This document shows, in pieces, positions 1-6,907 of a DNA stretch of 64,000 bases. Below the pieces are notes generated by a model. The model had not been told where the DNA came from. It did not search any database and saw only the letters and a program-made list of their open reading frames with translations. A program made the translations under genes and the position numbers. Numbering within the stretch: position 1 is the first letter of the stretch; each line of letters begins with the position of its first letter. The stretch is taken from the NCBI GenBank assembly GCA_947581755.1, contig CANPVN010000002.1, forward strand, positions 44,313 through 108,312. The letters are read 5' to 3'. Source of the stretch: an uncultured Clostridia bacterium (GTDB lineage Bacteria > Bacillota > Clostridia > Christensenellales > Pumilibacteraceae).

Positions 1-333
1 TATATAAGCCAAACCGAAAGCGAATTGAAAGAATATCAAAAACAACTCAGCAGTTATAATTCGCAGATCGATTACAGTTATGTCAATATTTATCTTTCGG
101 AAGAAAAAACAATACAGAATAAAAGTTTCGGCTCGGAAATAGGCAACGCTTTCAAGAACGGTTGGAACGGTTTCATAACTTTCGTCAAATATATTTTCAT
201 AGGATTATGCTATATCTTTGTGTTTTTCTCTATTCCCGCCGTTATTGTAGGCATAATTCTTATTACCGTCTTTACCGTCAGAAAGAAAAGACGAAACGCC
301 GTAAATAAAAAAGACGAAACGCCTAAGACATAA
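1..333 (+). CDS. DUF4349-type membrane protein, C-terminal part (truncated by window edge)
   Basis: The reading frame is open from the first base, so the N-terminus lies outside the window; a TTG at 25 is probably internal. The visible 110 residues begin with a coiled-coil-like stretch (SELKEYQKQLSSYNSQIDYS), continue with a short beta-like segment (YVNIYLSEE), then a hydrophobic span of about 35 residues (one or two membrane passes) and a basic tail (RKKRRN) that should be cytoplasmic. This order matches the C-terminal end of DUF4349 proteins, which are usually lipoproteins or membrane-anchored proteins of unknown function. The assignment rests on pattern recognition of the tail only. No terminator follows; a repeat region starts immediately downstream. 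Confidence 0.6.
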   Translation, partial: YISQTESELKEYQKQLSSYNSQIDYSYVNIYLSEEKTIQNKSFGSEIGNAFKNGWNGFITFVKYIFIGLCYIFVFFSIPAVIVGIILITVFTVRKKRRNAVNKKDETPKT

Positions 334-660
334 GGTTGGATTGATTATAACAATCCCTTCAGTCTCGTCGCAACACGACATTATGAGTCGCTTTCGGCAG
401 CGTGACGCTGCACCCAAAATCGCGAGTTGCTTGAATTTTAATTTAAGCGTGGTTTCCGCATTTGAAAGTAATGTGTACTCTTATATTGTTTTTTGTTTTG
501 CGGCAAAAGTATCCTCTTTAGGTCGGTTGCTCCTCTTTCGTCAAAAAGGTAAACTTTTTGACGAGGTAAGAAAAAGGTTAGATTGATTGCTGCCGGCTCC
601 CCTTAGTGGCAAAGCCACCAAAGGGAGCCAAGGAGTGCGGGTTCAAAGGGAACCTTTGCA
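334..660. repeat. Interspersed repeat region with two element copies and a palindromic hairpin
   Basis: This gene-free stretch is repetitive. The motif AAGGTTGGATTGATT starts at about 332 and recurs as AAGGTTAGATTGATT at about 575. The second copy leads into a strong hairpin, GGCTCCC-CTT-AGTGGC with GCCAC-C-AAAGG-GAGCC (about 595-631), followed by AAGGAGTGCGGGTTCAAAGG. The same modules occur at 62546-62830. In addition, about 395-465 matches the reverse complement of about 62740-62815. Short open frames here are not believable genes. Confidence 0.7.
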
Positions 661-697
661 GTGAAAAACAACTTGATATAAACTGTTTCTTATTATA

Positions 698-730
698 AAG
701 TAAAACAGCGGGGATTTGATTCCTCGCTGT
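698..730 (-). terminator. Intrinsic terminator after argS
   Basis: Read on the minus strand, ACAGCGAGG pairs with CCCCGCTGT across an 8-base loop, followed by a T-rich run (TTTTACTTT). It lies 33 bases beyond the argS stop. Confidence 0.75.
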
Positions 731-762
731 CTCTTGATTCCTTATGAAATAAAGCCAAAAAC

Positions 763-2457
763 TTACATTCTTTCGGGGGCGTTGATAAGAAGTAATTTCA
801 ATCCGTTATACAATGTGTTGCAGACGCACTCGGTAAGGAAAAGTCGGGCGTCCGAGATGCGAGATTCCTCGCCCGAAATTCTGTTATTAAGGTAAAATCT
901 GTTGAATGACTGCGCCAAATCTATAAGATATTTGGAGATACAACTCGGTTCGTATTTGAGAGCGGCAGTCTCGACTGTCTCGTCGAAAGCCGACAAGAGC
1001 ATAACGACCTCGAAAGAATAGGGATCCGAAAGTACAGAAAAATCTATATTATTTCCCGAATACTGTATTTTGGAAAGCAACGAACAGCATCTTGCGTGCG
1101 TGTACTGCAAATAAGGCGCGGTCTCGCCGTCAAAATTGAGCGCTTTCTCGAAAGAAAACACCATATCCTTTATTCTCGCATTGGTCAAGGCTCCGAATAC
1201 GACTGCGCCGATACCGACGTCTCGCGCCGTCTGCTCTTTCGCTTCCAAGTCGGGATTTTTCTTGTCTATTATTTCATACGCTTGTTTTATCGAAGTATTG
1301 AGAACGTCTTCCAAAAGCACGACATTTCCCGTTCTTGTAGAGAGAGAACCGCCGTTTTCGAGACTCACCATACCGAAAGCCACGTGCTTGCAACGCTTAG
1401 CCCAATCATAGCCCATAAGTTCCAATACTTTGAACACTTGCTTGAAATGCAGATCCTGTTGATAAGCCACTACATATAAGCATTGATCGAAATCATAAGT
1501 ATTGTGACGGTAAACAGCCGCGGCAAGGTCTCGCGTCGCATAAAGAGAGGCTCCGTCGGAACGCAATATCAGACAAGGAGGCATCCCATACTCAGAGAGA
1601 TCCACTATCTGCGCGCCGTCGCTTTCGACAAGCAATCCTTTGGCTTTAAGGTCATCTATTATGGGTTGCATCTTGTCGTTATAAAAACTCTCGCCGTTGT
1701 AACTGTCAAAGGTAATGCCGAGCATCTTGTAAATTTTATCCACTTCTCGGAGAGTAATCTTTTTGAATGATTCGAAAATGGAAAGAGCCGTTGCGTCTCC
1801 GTCCTCTATCTTTTTGAACCAAAATCTGCCCTCGTCGTTGAGTTTTTCGTCCTTTTCGGCTTCGGAATGGAACCTTACATACAACTTGGACAATTCAGCC
1901 ATCGTAAGGTCGTCGGCTTTCTTGCCCTCTCCCCACTTCAAATAGGCGCAAATAAGTTTTCCGAACTGCGTGCCCCAATCGCCGAGATGATTTATACCCA
2001 CGGTCTTGTATCCGAGAAAAGAAAAAATCCTGTATAAGGAACCGCCTATTACCGTCGTCAATAAATGCCCTATATGAAAAGGTTTTGCAATATTCACCGA
2101 AGAGTAATCGATACATACCGTTTTGCCGTTACTCTCCTTTGCTTTCCATTCTCTTCCGCGTTCTTTGACACAAGGTAAAACGGTACTTGCCGCAAATCCG
2201 TGATTTATCTTAAAGTTGATATAACCGTTTACCGCGGAGATCTCGTCCAGCCACTCGGGTTTGTTTTGTTCGAGTTTTTTTACCGACTCGTTCGCTATCA
2301 CGACGGGACTCAAACGCAACTGCTTTGCCAACTTAAAACAAGGCAAACTGAAATCGCCGAGATTTTTTTCGGCACATACGGTCAAATTCTCGTCTATAAA
2401 TTCTTGGGATATATCTATATTTTTCAGAAGTTCAGCCAATAATTCTTTGAAATTCAT
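763..2457 (-). CDS. argS: Arginyl-tRNA synthetase
   Basis: Charges tRNA-Arg with arginine in the cytoplasm; class I aminoacyl-tRNA synthetase. The protein has 564 residues, normal for the family. It carries an N-terminal Arg-tRNA-synthetase additional domain (about 1-90), the class I signature HIGH at residues 128-131 (KPFHIGHL) and, near residue 375, STRTGN, the ArgRS form of the KMSKS loop. A C-terminal anticodon-binding DALR-type domain follows; the protein ends at APERM. The ATG start has AGAGGT a few bases upstream and lies 8 bases after the ychF stop, so the two genes are almost certainly cotranscribed. A terminator follows the stop. Nothing is missing from the motifs. Confidence 0.97.
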   Translation of the reverse strand: MNFKELLAELLKNIDISQEFIDENLTVCAEKNLGDFSLPCFKLAKQLRLSPVVIANESVKKLEQNKPEWLDEISAVNGYINFKINHGFAASTVLPCVKERGREWKAKESNGKTVCIDYSSVNIAKPFHIGHLLTTVIGGSLYRIFSFLGYKTVGINHLGDWGTQFGKLICAYLKWGEGKKADDLTMAELSKLYVRFHSEAEKDEKLNDEGRFWFKKIEDGDATALSIFESFKKITLREVDKIYKMLGITFDSYNGESFYNDKMQPIIDDLKAKGLLVESDGAQIVDLSEYGMPPCLILRSDGASLYATRDLAAAVYRHNTYDFDQCLYVVAYQQDLHFKQVFKVLELMGYDWAKRCKHVAFGMVSLENGGSLSTRTGNVVLLEDVLNTSIKQAYEIIDKKNPDLEAKEQTARDVGIGAVVFGALTNARIKDMVFSFEKALNFDGETAPYLQYTHARCCSLLSKIQYSGNNIDFSVLSDPYSFEVVMLLSAFDETVETAALKYEPSCISKYLIDLAQSFNRFYLNNRISGEESRISDARLFLTECVCNTLYNGLKLLLINAPERM

Positions 2458-2465
2458 ATATACCT

Positions 2466-3554
2466 CTATACGTTAAATCTGAAAAGTACAACGTCTCCGT
2501 CTTGCACCACATAGTCCTTTCCTTCGCTTCGTACCTTTCCTTTCTCTTTGGCGGCATTGAAACTGCCGCACGCTATCAACTCATCATAAGATACAACTTC
2601 GGCTCTTATAAAGCCGCGTTCAAAGTCGCTGTGTATCTTGCCCGCCGCTTGAGGCGCTTTCGTTCCCCGCTCTATCGTCCAGGCGCGTACTTCTTTTTCT
2701 CCCGCAGTCAAATAACTGATGAGTCCCAATATATTATATCCCGCCTTTATCATTCTTTTGAGTCCGCTGTCTCCGAGTCCCAATTCGTCTATGAACATCT
2801 GTCGCTCTTCGGGTGGAAGTTGAACGATTTCGGCTTCTACCTTCGCGCAAATCTCTATGACTTCGGCATTTTCGACCTTTGCCGCTTCTTTTACTGCGTC
2901 CACGTATTTGTTGCTCTTTCCTATATCGTTTTCGGAAATGTTGGCGCAATAAATTATTGGCTTACTCGTCAAAAGGAAAAACTCGTTCACCGTCTCTTTT
3001 TCTTTCTCGGTAAGTTGCATCGTCCTTACGGGTAAACCCTTTTTCAAATGCTCGTCTATGCGTGAAAGCAAATCCGCCTCGTCGATATATTTCTTTTCAC
3101 CGACTTTAAGATATTTTTGCGCCTTTTCGAGTCTCTTTGTCACGCTGTCCATATCGGCAAATATCAATTCGAGATTTATTATCTCCATATCGCGTTTGGG
3201 ATCGACACTGCCCTCGACGTGAGTGATATTGCTGTCCTCGAAACAGCGAACCACTTCGGCTATGGCATCCACCTCTCTTATATGAGAGAGAAACTTATTT
3301 CCGAGTCCCTCGCCTTCCGACGCTCCCTTTACAAGTCCCGCAATATCCACAAATTCTATGACAGCGGGCGTGATTTTCTTGGGATTGTAAATTTCGGCAA
3401 GCCTATCCAATCGCTCGTCGGGAACATTTACTATTCCCACATTGGGTTCTATTGTACAAAAAGGATAATTTGCGCATTCTGCGCCCGCCTCTGTTATTGC
3501 GTTGAACAATGTGCTTTTTCCTACGTTGGGAAGTCCGACAACTCCTATTTTCAT
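2466..3554 (-). CDS. ychF: Ribosome-binding ATPase YchF (OLA1/Obg-like)
   Basis: A conserved TRAFAC-class P-loop protein that binds the ribosome and prefers ATP over GTP. Its 362 residues match the family length. Visible motifs are G1 GLPNVGKST, G3 DIAGLVKGASEGEGLGN, the NISE motif that replaces NKxD in this family, and a C-terminal TGS domain (about 280-362, VSYDELIACGSF). It is the first gene of a two-gene unit with argS. Its promoter appears to overlap the terminator of the preceding gene (see 3586-3614). The call is secure because the whole protein is recognisable. Confidence 0.97.
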   Translation of the reverse strand: MKIGVVGLPNVGKSTLFNAITEAGAECANYPFCTIEPNVGIVNVPDERLDRLAEIYNPKKITPAVIEFVDIAGLVKGASEGEGLGNKFLSHIREVDAIAEVVRCFEDSNITHVEGSVDPKRDMEIINLELIFADMDSVTKRLEKAQKYLKVGEKKYIDEADLLSRIDEHLKKGLPVRTMQLTEKEKETVNEFFLLTSKPIIYCANISENDIGKSNKYVDAVKEAAKVENAEVIEICAKVEAEIVQLPPEERQMFIDELGLGDSGLKRMIKAGYNILGLISYLTAGEKEVRAWTIERGTKAPQAAGKIHSDFERGFIRAEVVSYDELIACGSFNAAKEKGKVRSEGKDYVVQDGDVVLFRFNV

Positions 3555-3585
3555 AAATTAACCTCTTGATCTTTTTGTCCCCTTT

Positions 3586-3614
3586 ATTATATAACAAAAC
3601 CTCGCATTTGGCAA
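3586..3614 (-). promoter_or_regulatory. Sigma-A-type promoter for ychF-argS
   Basis: On the minus strand TTGCCA (3609-3614) is separated by 17 bases from TATAAT (3586-3591), about 32 bases before the ychF ATG. The -35 box lies in the loop and inner stem of the upstream terminator hairpin. Confidence 0.6.
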
Positions 3615-3626
3615 CCAAATGCGAGG
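3590..3626 (-). terminator. Intrinsic terminator after the Asn-rich secreted protein gene
   Basis: A perfect 12-bp stem (CCTCGCATTTGG, 3600-3611; CCAAATGCGAGG, 3615-3626) with a 3-base loop. On the minus strand it is followed by TTTTGTTATAT. Confidence 0.8.
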
Positions 3627-3650
3627 TACTCTCCGCCTTTTTAGAGCGTT

Positions 3651-4364
3651 TTAGTCATTGTTCCATTTCTCTACCAAAGACTTTAATCTTTCCTGATACA
3701 AATTCTGGTGAATCATAAGCTCGGTCTCTTTGCTCATGAGTTCTCTTCTCAACTCGTCAACGTCGCTCTGTAAAGTAAACATAGTGTCAAACTTACCCTT
3801 AAGCGCGTCATACGCTTCCTGATAACTCGAATATGTCTTGTCTCCGTCATCTATAGTAACTATCGGATTTGTATTGTCCTTACGGTCGGGGCTTACGTTA
3901 TCGGCGGTATTATTCATAGAGTCTTTTTTATCCGTCGTATAACCTCTGTTTGCGGAATTTCTTCTGTTTGTACCGTTATTATTTGCATTACCGCTGTTTG
4001 TGTTGCCGTCGGTACTGCTTCCGTTGGTATTATTACGATCGTTATCGGTCATATAAATACCCTTTCGAGAACTGTCGGAATCGTTTACGGTATTATTCGA
4101 GGAGTTATTCGTGTTGCCGTTGTAATCGGAAACGGTACTTCCGTTACGTCGTCCATAATAAGGAATGGGCGTGGGAACGTCTGTGATCGTATTTTCCTTT
4201 CCGACTTCGTAAACCGAATCCACATATTCGGGCATACGAGGGTCAACGGGAACTTCAACCTCGATACAGTATCTTTGCATTTCGGGCACGGATACTTGGG
4301 TCTGAACTGTCGCCGCCTGTGTATTGAACATCAACGGCAATAAGAGTAGAACTGTTTTTAACAT
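3651..4364 (-). CDS. Secreted Asn/Ser/Thr-rich protein with C-terminal coiled coil, unknown function
   Basis: I do not recognise this 237-residue protein. It starts with a short signal peptide (hydrophobic MLKTVLLLLPLMF, likely cleavage after TQA). A folded-looking region with two tyrosine/proline-rich stretches follows (VEVPVDPRMPEYVDSVYEVG; TPIPYYGRR). Residues of about 85-165 form a low-complexity linker dominated by Asn, Ser, Thr, Asp and Gly. The last 60 residues are charged and heptad-like (LQSDVDELRRELMSKETEL), consistent with a coiled coil. There is no lipobox and no cell-wall anchor. A ribosome binding site (AAGGAGATG) precedes the ATG. It is a single-gene unit between the secG terminator and its own terminator. 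Confidence 0.75.
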   Translation of the reverse strand: MLKTVLLLLPLMFNTQAATVQTQVSVPEMQRYCIEVEVPVDPRMPEYVDSVYEVGKENTITDVPTPIPYYGRRNGSTVSDYNGNTNNSSNNTVNDSDSSRKGIYMTDNDRNNTNGSSTDGNTNSGNANNNGTNRRNSANRGYTTDKKDSMNNTADNVSPDRKDNTNPIVTIDDGDKTYSSYQEAYDALKGKFDTMFTLQSDVDELRRELMSKETELMIHQNLYQERLKSLVEKWNND

Positions 4365-4417
4365 TTTTTTACATCTCCTTTTGTCTTTAGTATAGTTATT
4401 CCGAGAGGATTTTATTT

Positions 4418-4459
4418 ACAAATAAAAAAATCCCGCAACTTTTTTTCAAGTTACGGGAT
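4418..4459 (-). terminator. Intrinsic terminator after secG
   Basis: Minus-strand ATCCCGTAACTT pairs with AAGTTGCGGGAT (one G-U pair) across a short loop and is followed by TTTTTTATTTG. It lies 20 bases after the secG stop. Confidence 0.85.
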
Positions 4460-4479
4460 CAAACATTCAAATGTATTAT

Positions 4480-4839
4480 TTATTTGATAAGCGATCTGAT
4501 TGCCGATGCGGCAACATCGCCCGATTCGGGATTGTATATTATAAGCGAAACCAAGAACAATACCGTCAAAACCAAAATAACTATCGAACCGATCACTGTC
4601 AATTTCTTCATAAGTCCTTCGATCGTGTGCGACTTGTTCTTGCTGTAGTAAGTCTCGGATTGTCCCGATATAGCGCCCATTCCCGAACTGTTGCTCGGTT
4701 GAATGAGTACCACGATAACCAACATAATGGACAATAAAACTATAAGAATCATCATTACAAGTCTTATAATAGGGAAGGAATTGGCAACCCAATTCGGTAC
4801 CGTTGCCCCGAATATTAAATCTGCGATATAATTATTCAC
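4480..4839 (-). CDS. secG: Preprotein translocase subunit SecG
   Basis: Small integral membrane partner of SecYE in the general secretion channel. The family core is clear: a first membrane helix (IRLVMMILIVLLSIMLVIVV), the conserved loop LIQPSNSSGMGAISGQSE, then YYSKNKSHTIEGLMKKLT and a second helix (VIGSIVILVLTVLFLVSLII). At 119 residues it is longer than the usual 75-80: about 25 residues precede the first helix and about 15 follow the second. The start is supported by AAGGTG just upstream and by a promoter at 4874-4902. It is monocistronic, between a promoter and a terminator. Confidence 0.9.
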   Translation of the reverse strand: MNNYIADLIFGATVPNWVANSFPIIRLVMMILIVLLSIMLVIVVLIQPSNSSGMGAISGQSETYYSKNKSHTIEGLMKKLTVIGSIVILVLTVLFLVSLIIYNPESGDVAASAIRSLIK

Positions 4840-4873
4840 CTTATTTAACCTCTCTTGCTAAACTAACTGAATT

Positions 4874-4902
4874 ATTATAGCATAGAAATTTCAATAAGGC
4901 AA
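4874..4902 (-). promoter_or_regulatory. Sigma-A-type promoter for secG
   Basis: TTGCCT (4897-4902) and TATAAT (4874-4879) on the minus strand are 17 bases apart, about 35 bases upstream of the secG start. Confidence 0.7.
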
Positions 4903-4918
4903 GCGTTTTTAGCAAATT

Positions 4919-5455
4919 TTAGTATTTTTGCAAACTTTCGCCTATCAGTCGTCCCGCAATCCTCAAAGTAGTCAGATTTGCATCCGAAACAGGCGTGTCG
5001 GAAGCAACAAATATCCCTCCGAAACAATCGTCGGAGCCCATAACGGGCGCAAACGCCAAATACATAAATCCCGTATCCGATAACTTAAAGCCCTCGTTCT
5101 CGTTGTCGATAAGTCCGTTATATGTACGCCTGTCCTTTAACATCTTTGTGAGCGCATGAGGAAGTTCTCGGTCGATAAAGGCGTTTTTCCCCGTCCCTTG
5201 CGCCACTATGAATTTGTTCAAATCCGAAACCGCCGCAAGACAATTAAATTCTATATTTATGTTTTCCACGGCGGATACGGCGGCATTACGCAACTCGGAG
5301 CCCGAGTCAACCTTACTTATAATTATATCTCCGTTTTCCATTGCCGTGATCTCCAACGGATCTCCTATATTTATTCTGTGCGTCTTTCTGTACTCTCTCG
5401 GGATAACTATCCTGCCGAGTTCATCCAAACGACGTACTATTCCCATTGTTTTCAA
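4919..5455 (-). CDS. spoVT: Stage V sporulation transcription factor SpoVT
   Basis: DNA-binding regulator that in Bacillus tunes sigma-G-dependent forespore genes. Residues 1-50 are an AbrB/SpoVT swapped-hairpin domain (MGIVRRLDELGRIVIP, then GDPLEI). Residues of about 55-178 match the GAF-like C-terminal domain. The length, 178 residues, equals that of Bacillus SpoVT. The start used is TTG at 5455: it gives the MK(T)MGIVRR register of known SpoVT and lies 9 bases after AAGGAGG, whereas the ATG at 5446 is 18 bases away. The gene is monocistronic and divergent from the DUF1934 gene. Its presence suggests a spore former, but alone does not prove it. Confidence 0.92.
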   Translation of the reverse strand: MKTMGIVRRLDELGRIVIPREYRKTHRINIGDPLEITAMENGDIIISKVDSGSELRNAAVSAVENINIEFNCLAAVSDLNKFIVAQGTGKNAFIDRELPHALTKMLKDRRTYNGLIDNENEGFKLSDTGFMYLAFAPVMGSDDCFGGIFVASDTPVSDANLTTLRIAGRLIGESLQKY

Positions 5456-5517
5456 AATTTATATCCTCCTTATTACACTATTAGTTTGTCGGAAAATGTT
5501 ATAATATATACAATTTG

Positions 5518-5546
5518 TTGACAAATTTTAAGTAAAAACATATAAT
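5518..5546 (+). promoter_or_regulatory. Sigma-A-type promoter for the DUF1934/MBL pair
   Basis: TTGACA (5518-5523), a 17-base spacer and TATAAT (5541-5546). The ATG at 5556 starts only 9 bases after the -10 box, so the transcript should have little or no leader. Confidence 0.8.
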
Positions 5547-5555
5547 TATTTCTAT

Positions 5556-5957
5556 ATGAATAATGCAAAATTTTATCTGTATACTTCCGAGAATGGCGAA
5601 GAAAAATATTCAATGATCTCGGACTGCGAACTGACGCGTCTCGGAGATTCGGTTTCGATGTATATTTCCGAACCCGAAGGGAATTTTATTATCGGCATCT
5701 CCGAAGGCATAATAACTCTTACCCGAACAGGCGAACATAATTACACTCTCGTACTCGAAGAAGGCGTTACTCGCCCTTTTGCCATAAAAACTCAATATGG
5801 TGTAATCAATGCCAACCTCATGCCGCACAGAGTAATTATAAAAGATCATACCGACGAAATAAAAGTATATCTCAAATATCAGATCTGTTTCGCCGATTCC
5901 GCAGTGGTATCGAATATAGTCAAAATAAAGTGCATTATCAATAAGGAGGAAAAATGA
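5556..5957 (+). CDS. DUF1934 (YwiB-like) beta-barrel protein
   Basis: A 133-residue protein with strongly alternating hydrophobic residues and no signal peptide or membrane segment, consistent with the calycin-like barrel of the DUF1934/YwiB family. The function of the family is unknown; the Bacillus gene lies near argS. Recognisable parts are YTSENGEEKYSM near the N-terminus, an I-TLTRTGEHNYTLVLEEG block and the TQYGVINANLMPHRV block that corresponds to the family's threonine/glycine turn. No Shine-Dalgarno sequence precedes the ATG, and the promoter places transcription start at or next to it. Its stop overlaps the next ATG by 4 bases (ATGA), so the two genes are translationally coupled. 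Confidence 0.65.
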   Translation: MNNAKFYLYTSENGEEKYSMISDCELTRLGDSVSMYISEPEGNFIIGISEGIITLTRTGEHNYTLVLEEGVTRPFAIKTQYGVINANLMPHRVIIKDHTDEIKVYLKYQICFADSAVVSNIVKIKCIINKEEK

Positions 5958-6595
5958 TAATAGAATATTTGGGACACAGTTGTTTCCTTGTTACAACTGT
6001 CGGAAAAAAGTTTTTATTCGACCCTTTCGACCCGAAAATGGTAGGACTGCCGCTCAAAAAGCAAAAATGCGATTATTGCCTCACAAGCCATGGACACGCC
6101 GACCACAATTATTTTTCGGCGGCTGCGGGAGCGCGTCTAATCGATATTCCTCAAAATATCACCGAAAAAGATTTCTCCGTTACCGCTTACTCCACCTTTC
6201 ATGATGACTGCAAAGGACTCAAAAGAGGAAAAGACATCGTTTTCAAACTTGAAAGCGAAAATTTTTCCTTTGTCCACTTCGGAGATATAGGCTTTTTGGA
6301 TTATTCTTTGATAAGACACTTGAAAAATGTAGATGCGATTGCCATTCCCGTGGGCGGTAATTACACGATAGACGGCGAGACAGCCGCGGAATATATACGG
6401 GAAATCAATCCAAAAGCGGTTTTTCCCATGCATTATAAAGTCAACGGCTGTAAAATAGATATATCTCCTATCGACGGTTTTTTGCAAAAAGTTGCGGATT
6501 TGGAAACGATAAATATTTCCGCATTTGACTCCTCTGCATTTAAGCCAACCGACAGACCCGTTATTTTCATACCGAAAAACATAATGATGAAATAA
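5954..6595 (+). CDS. MBL-fold metal-dependent hydrolase (UlaG-like)
   Basis: A 213-residue cytoplasmic metallo-beta-lactamase-fold protein of the small UlaG-like/L-ascorbate-6-phosphate lactonase type. The metal motif HGHADHN sits near residue 42-48. Further conserved acids and histidines are GDIG (about residue 113), the PVGGNYTID segment and MHYK near residue 160. The substrate cannot be read from the sequence; such proteins act on phosphoester, lactone or nucleotide-like substrates. It is coupled to the DUF1934 gene through ATGA, with AAGGAGG inside the upstream gene end. No terminator is evident in the 100 bases downstream. Confidence 0.85.
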   Translation: MIIEYLGHSCFLVTTVGKKFLFDPFDPKMVGLPLKKQKCDYCLTSHGHADHNYFSAAAGARLIDIPQNITEKDFSVTAYSTFHDDCKGLKRGKDIVFKLESENFSFVHFGDIGFLDYSLIRHLKNVDAIAIPVGGNYTIDGETAAEYIREINPKAVFPMHYKVNGCKIDISPIDGFLQKVADLETINISAFDSSAFKPTDRPVIFIPKNIMMK

Positions 6596-6698
6596 AAACT
6601 CAAAGAACAGGCGGATTTTACGGAAAGTCGGTCAAATCAAAAAAAGCCGACAATGCAAAAAACGACGCCTCTCCCTTAAAAAATATATTACGGTAAAA

Positions 6699-6842
6699 TC
6701 AATTATAGAACAAAAATTCGCCCTGATCGTGACTGCAAAAACTGCCGAGTTTTGCGCACCTTTGGCAAACGGTGGTTCCGCAAATCGAACAGTGCATCGC
6801 TTGTGACTTTTCTATTCTTTCTCCGCAAATTGCGCATTTCAT
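6699..6842 (-). CDS. Small cysteine-rich zinc-ribbon-like protein
   Basis: A 47-residue protein with paired cysteines in the order CAIC, then HCSIC, then CQRC and FCSH, enough for two zinc sites. I cannot name a family. The frame extends upstream to 6902, but that extension lies inside the mnmG terminator and adds 20 residues with no zinc motif, so ATG 6842 is preferred. Neither start has a good ribosome binding site. Because it lies just beyond the mnmG terminator it needs read-through or its own promoter. It could be a chance frame, though the regular cysteine pairs argue against that. Confidence 0.5.
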   Translation of the reverse strand: MKCAICGERIEKSQAMHCSICGTTVCQRCAKLGSFCSHDQGEFLFYN

Positions 6843-6861
6843 AAACCAAGTATAAGCAAAA

Positions 6862-6904
6862 TATAAAAAAAATATGCGTCTCGGAATGTCCCTATGACGC
6901 ATAT
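6862..6904 (-). terminator. Intrinsic terminator after mnmG
   Basis: Minus-strand ATATGCGTC pairs with GACGCATAT (6896-6904 with 6872-6880), with a short inner GGA/TCC pairing, followed by TTTTTTTTATATTTT. Confidence 0.9.
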
Positions 6905-6907
6905 ATT

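Noticed and set aside
341..586. 81-residue open frame upstream of argS
   Set aside because: It lies entirely within the interspersed repeat and lacks a ribosome binding site.
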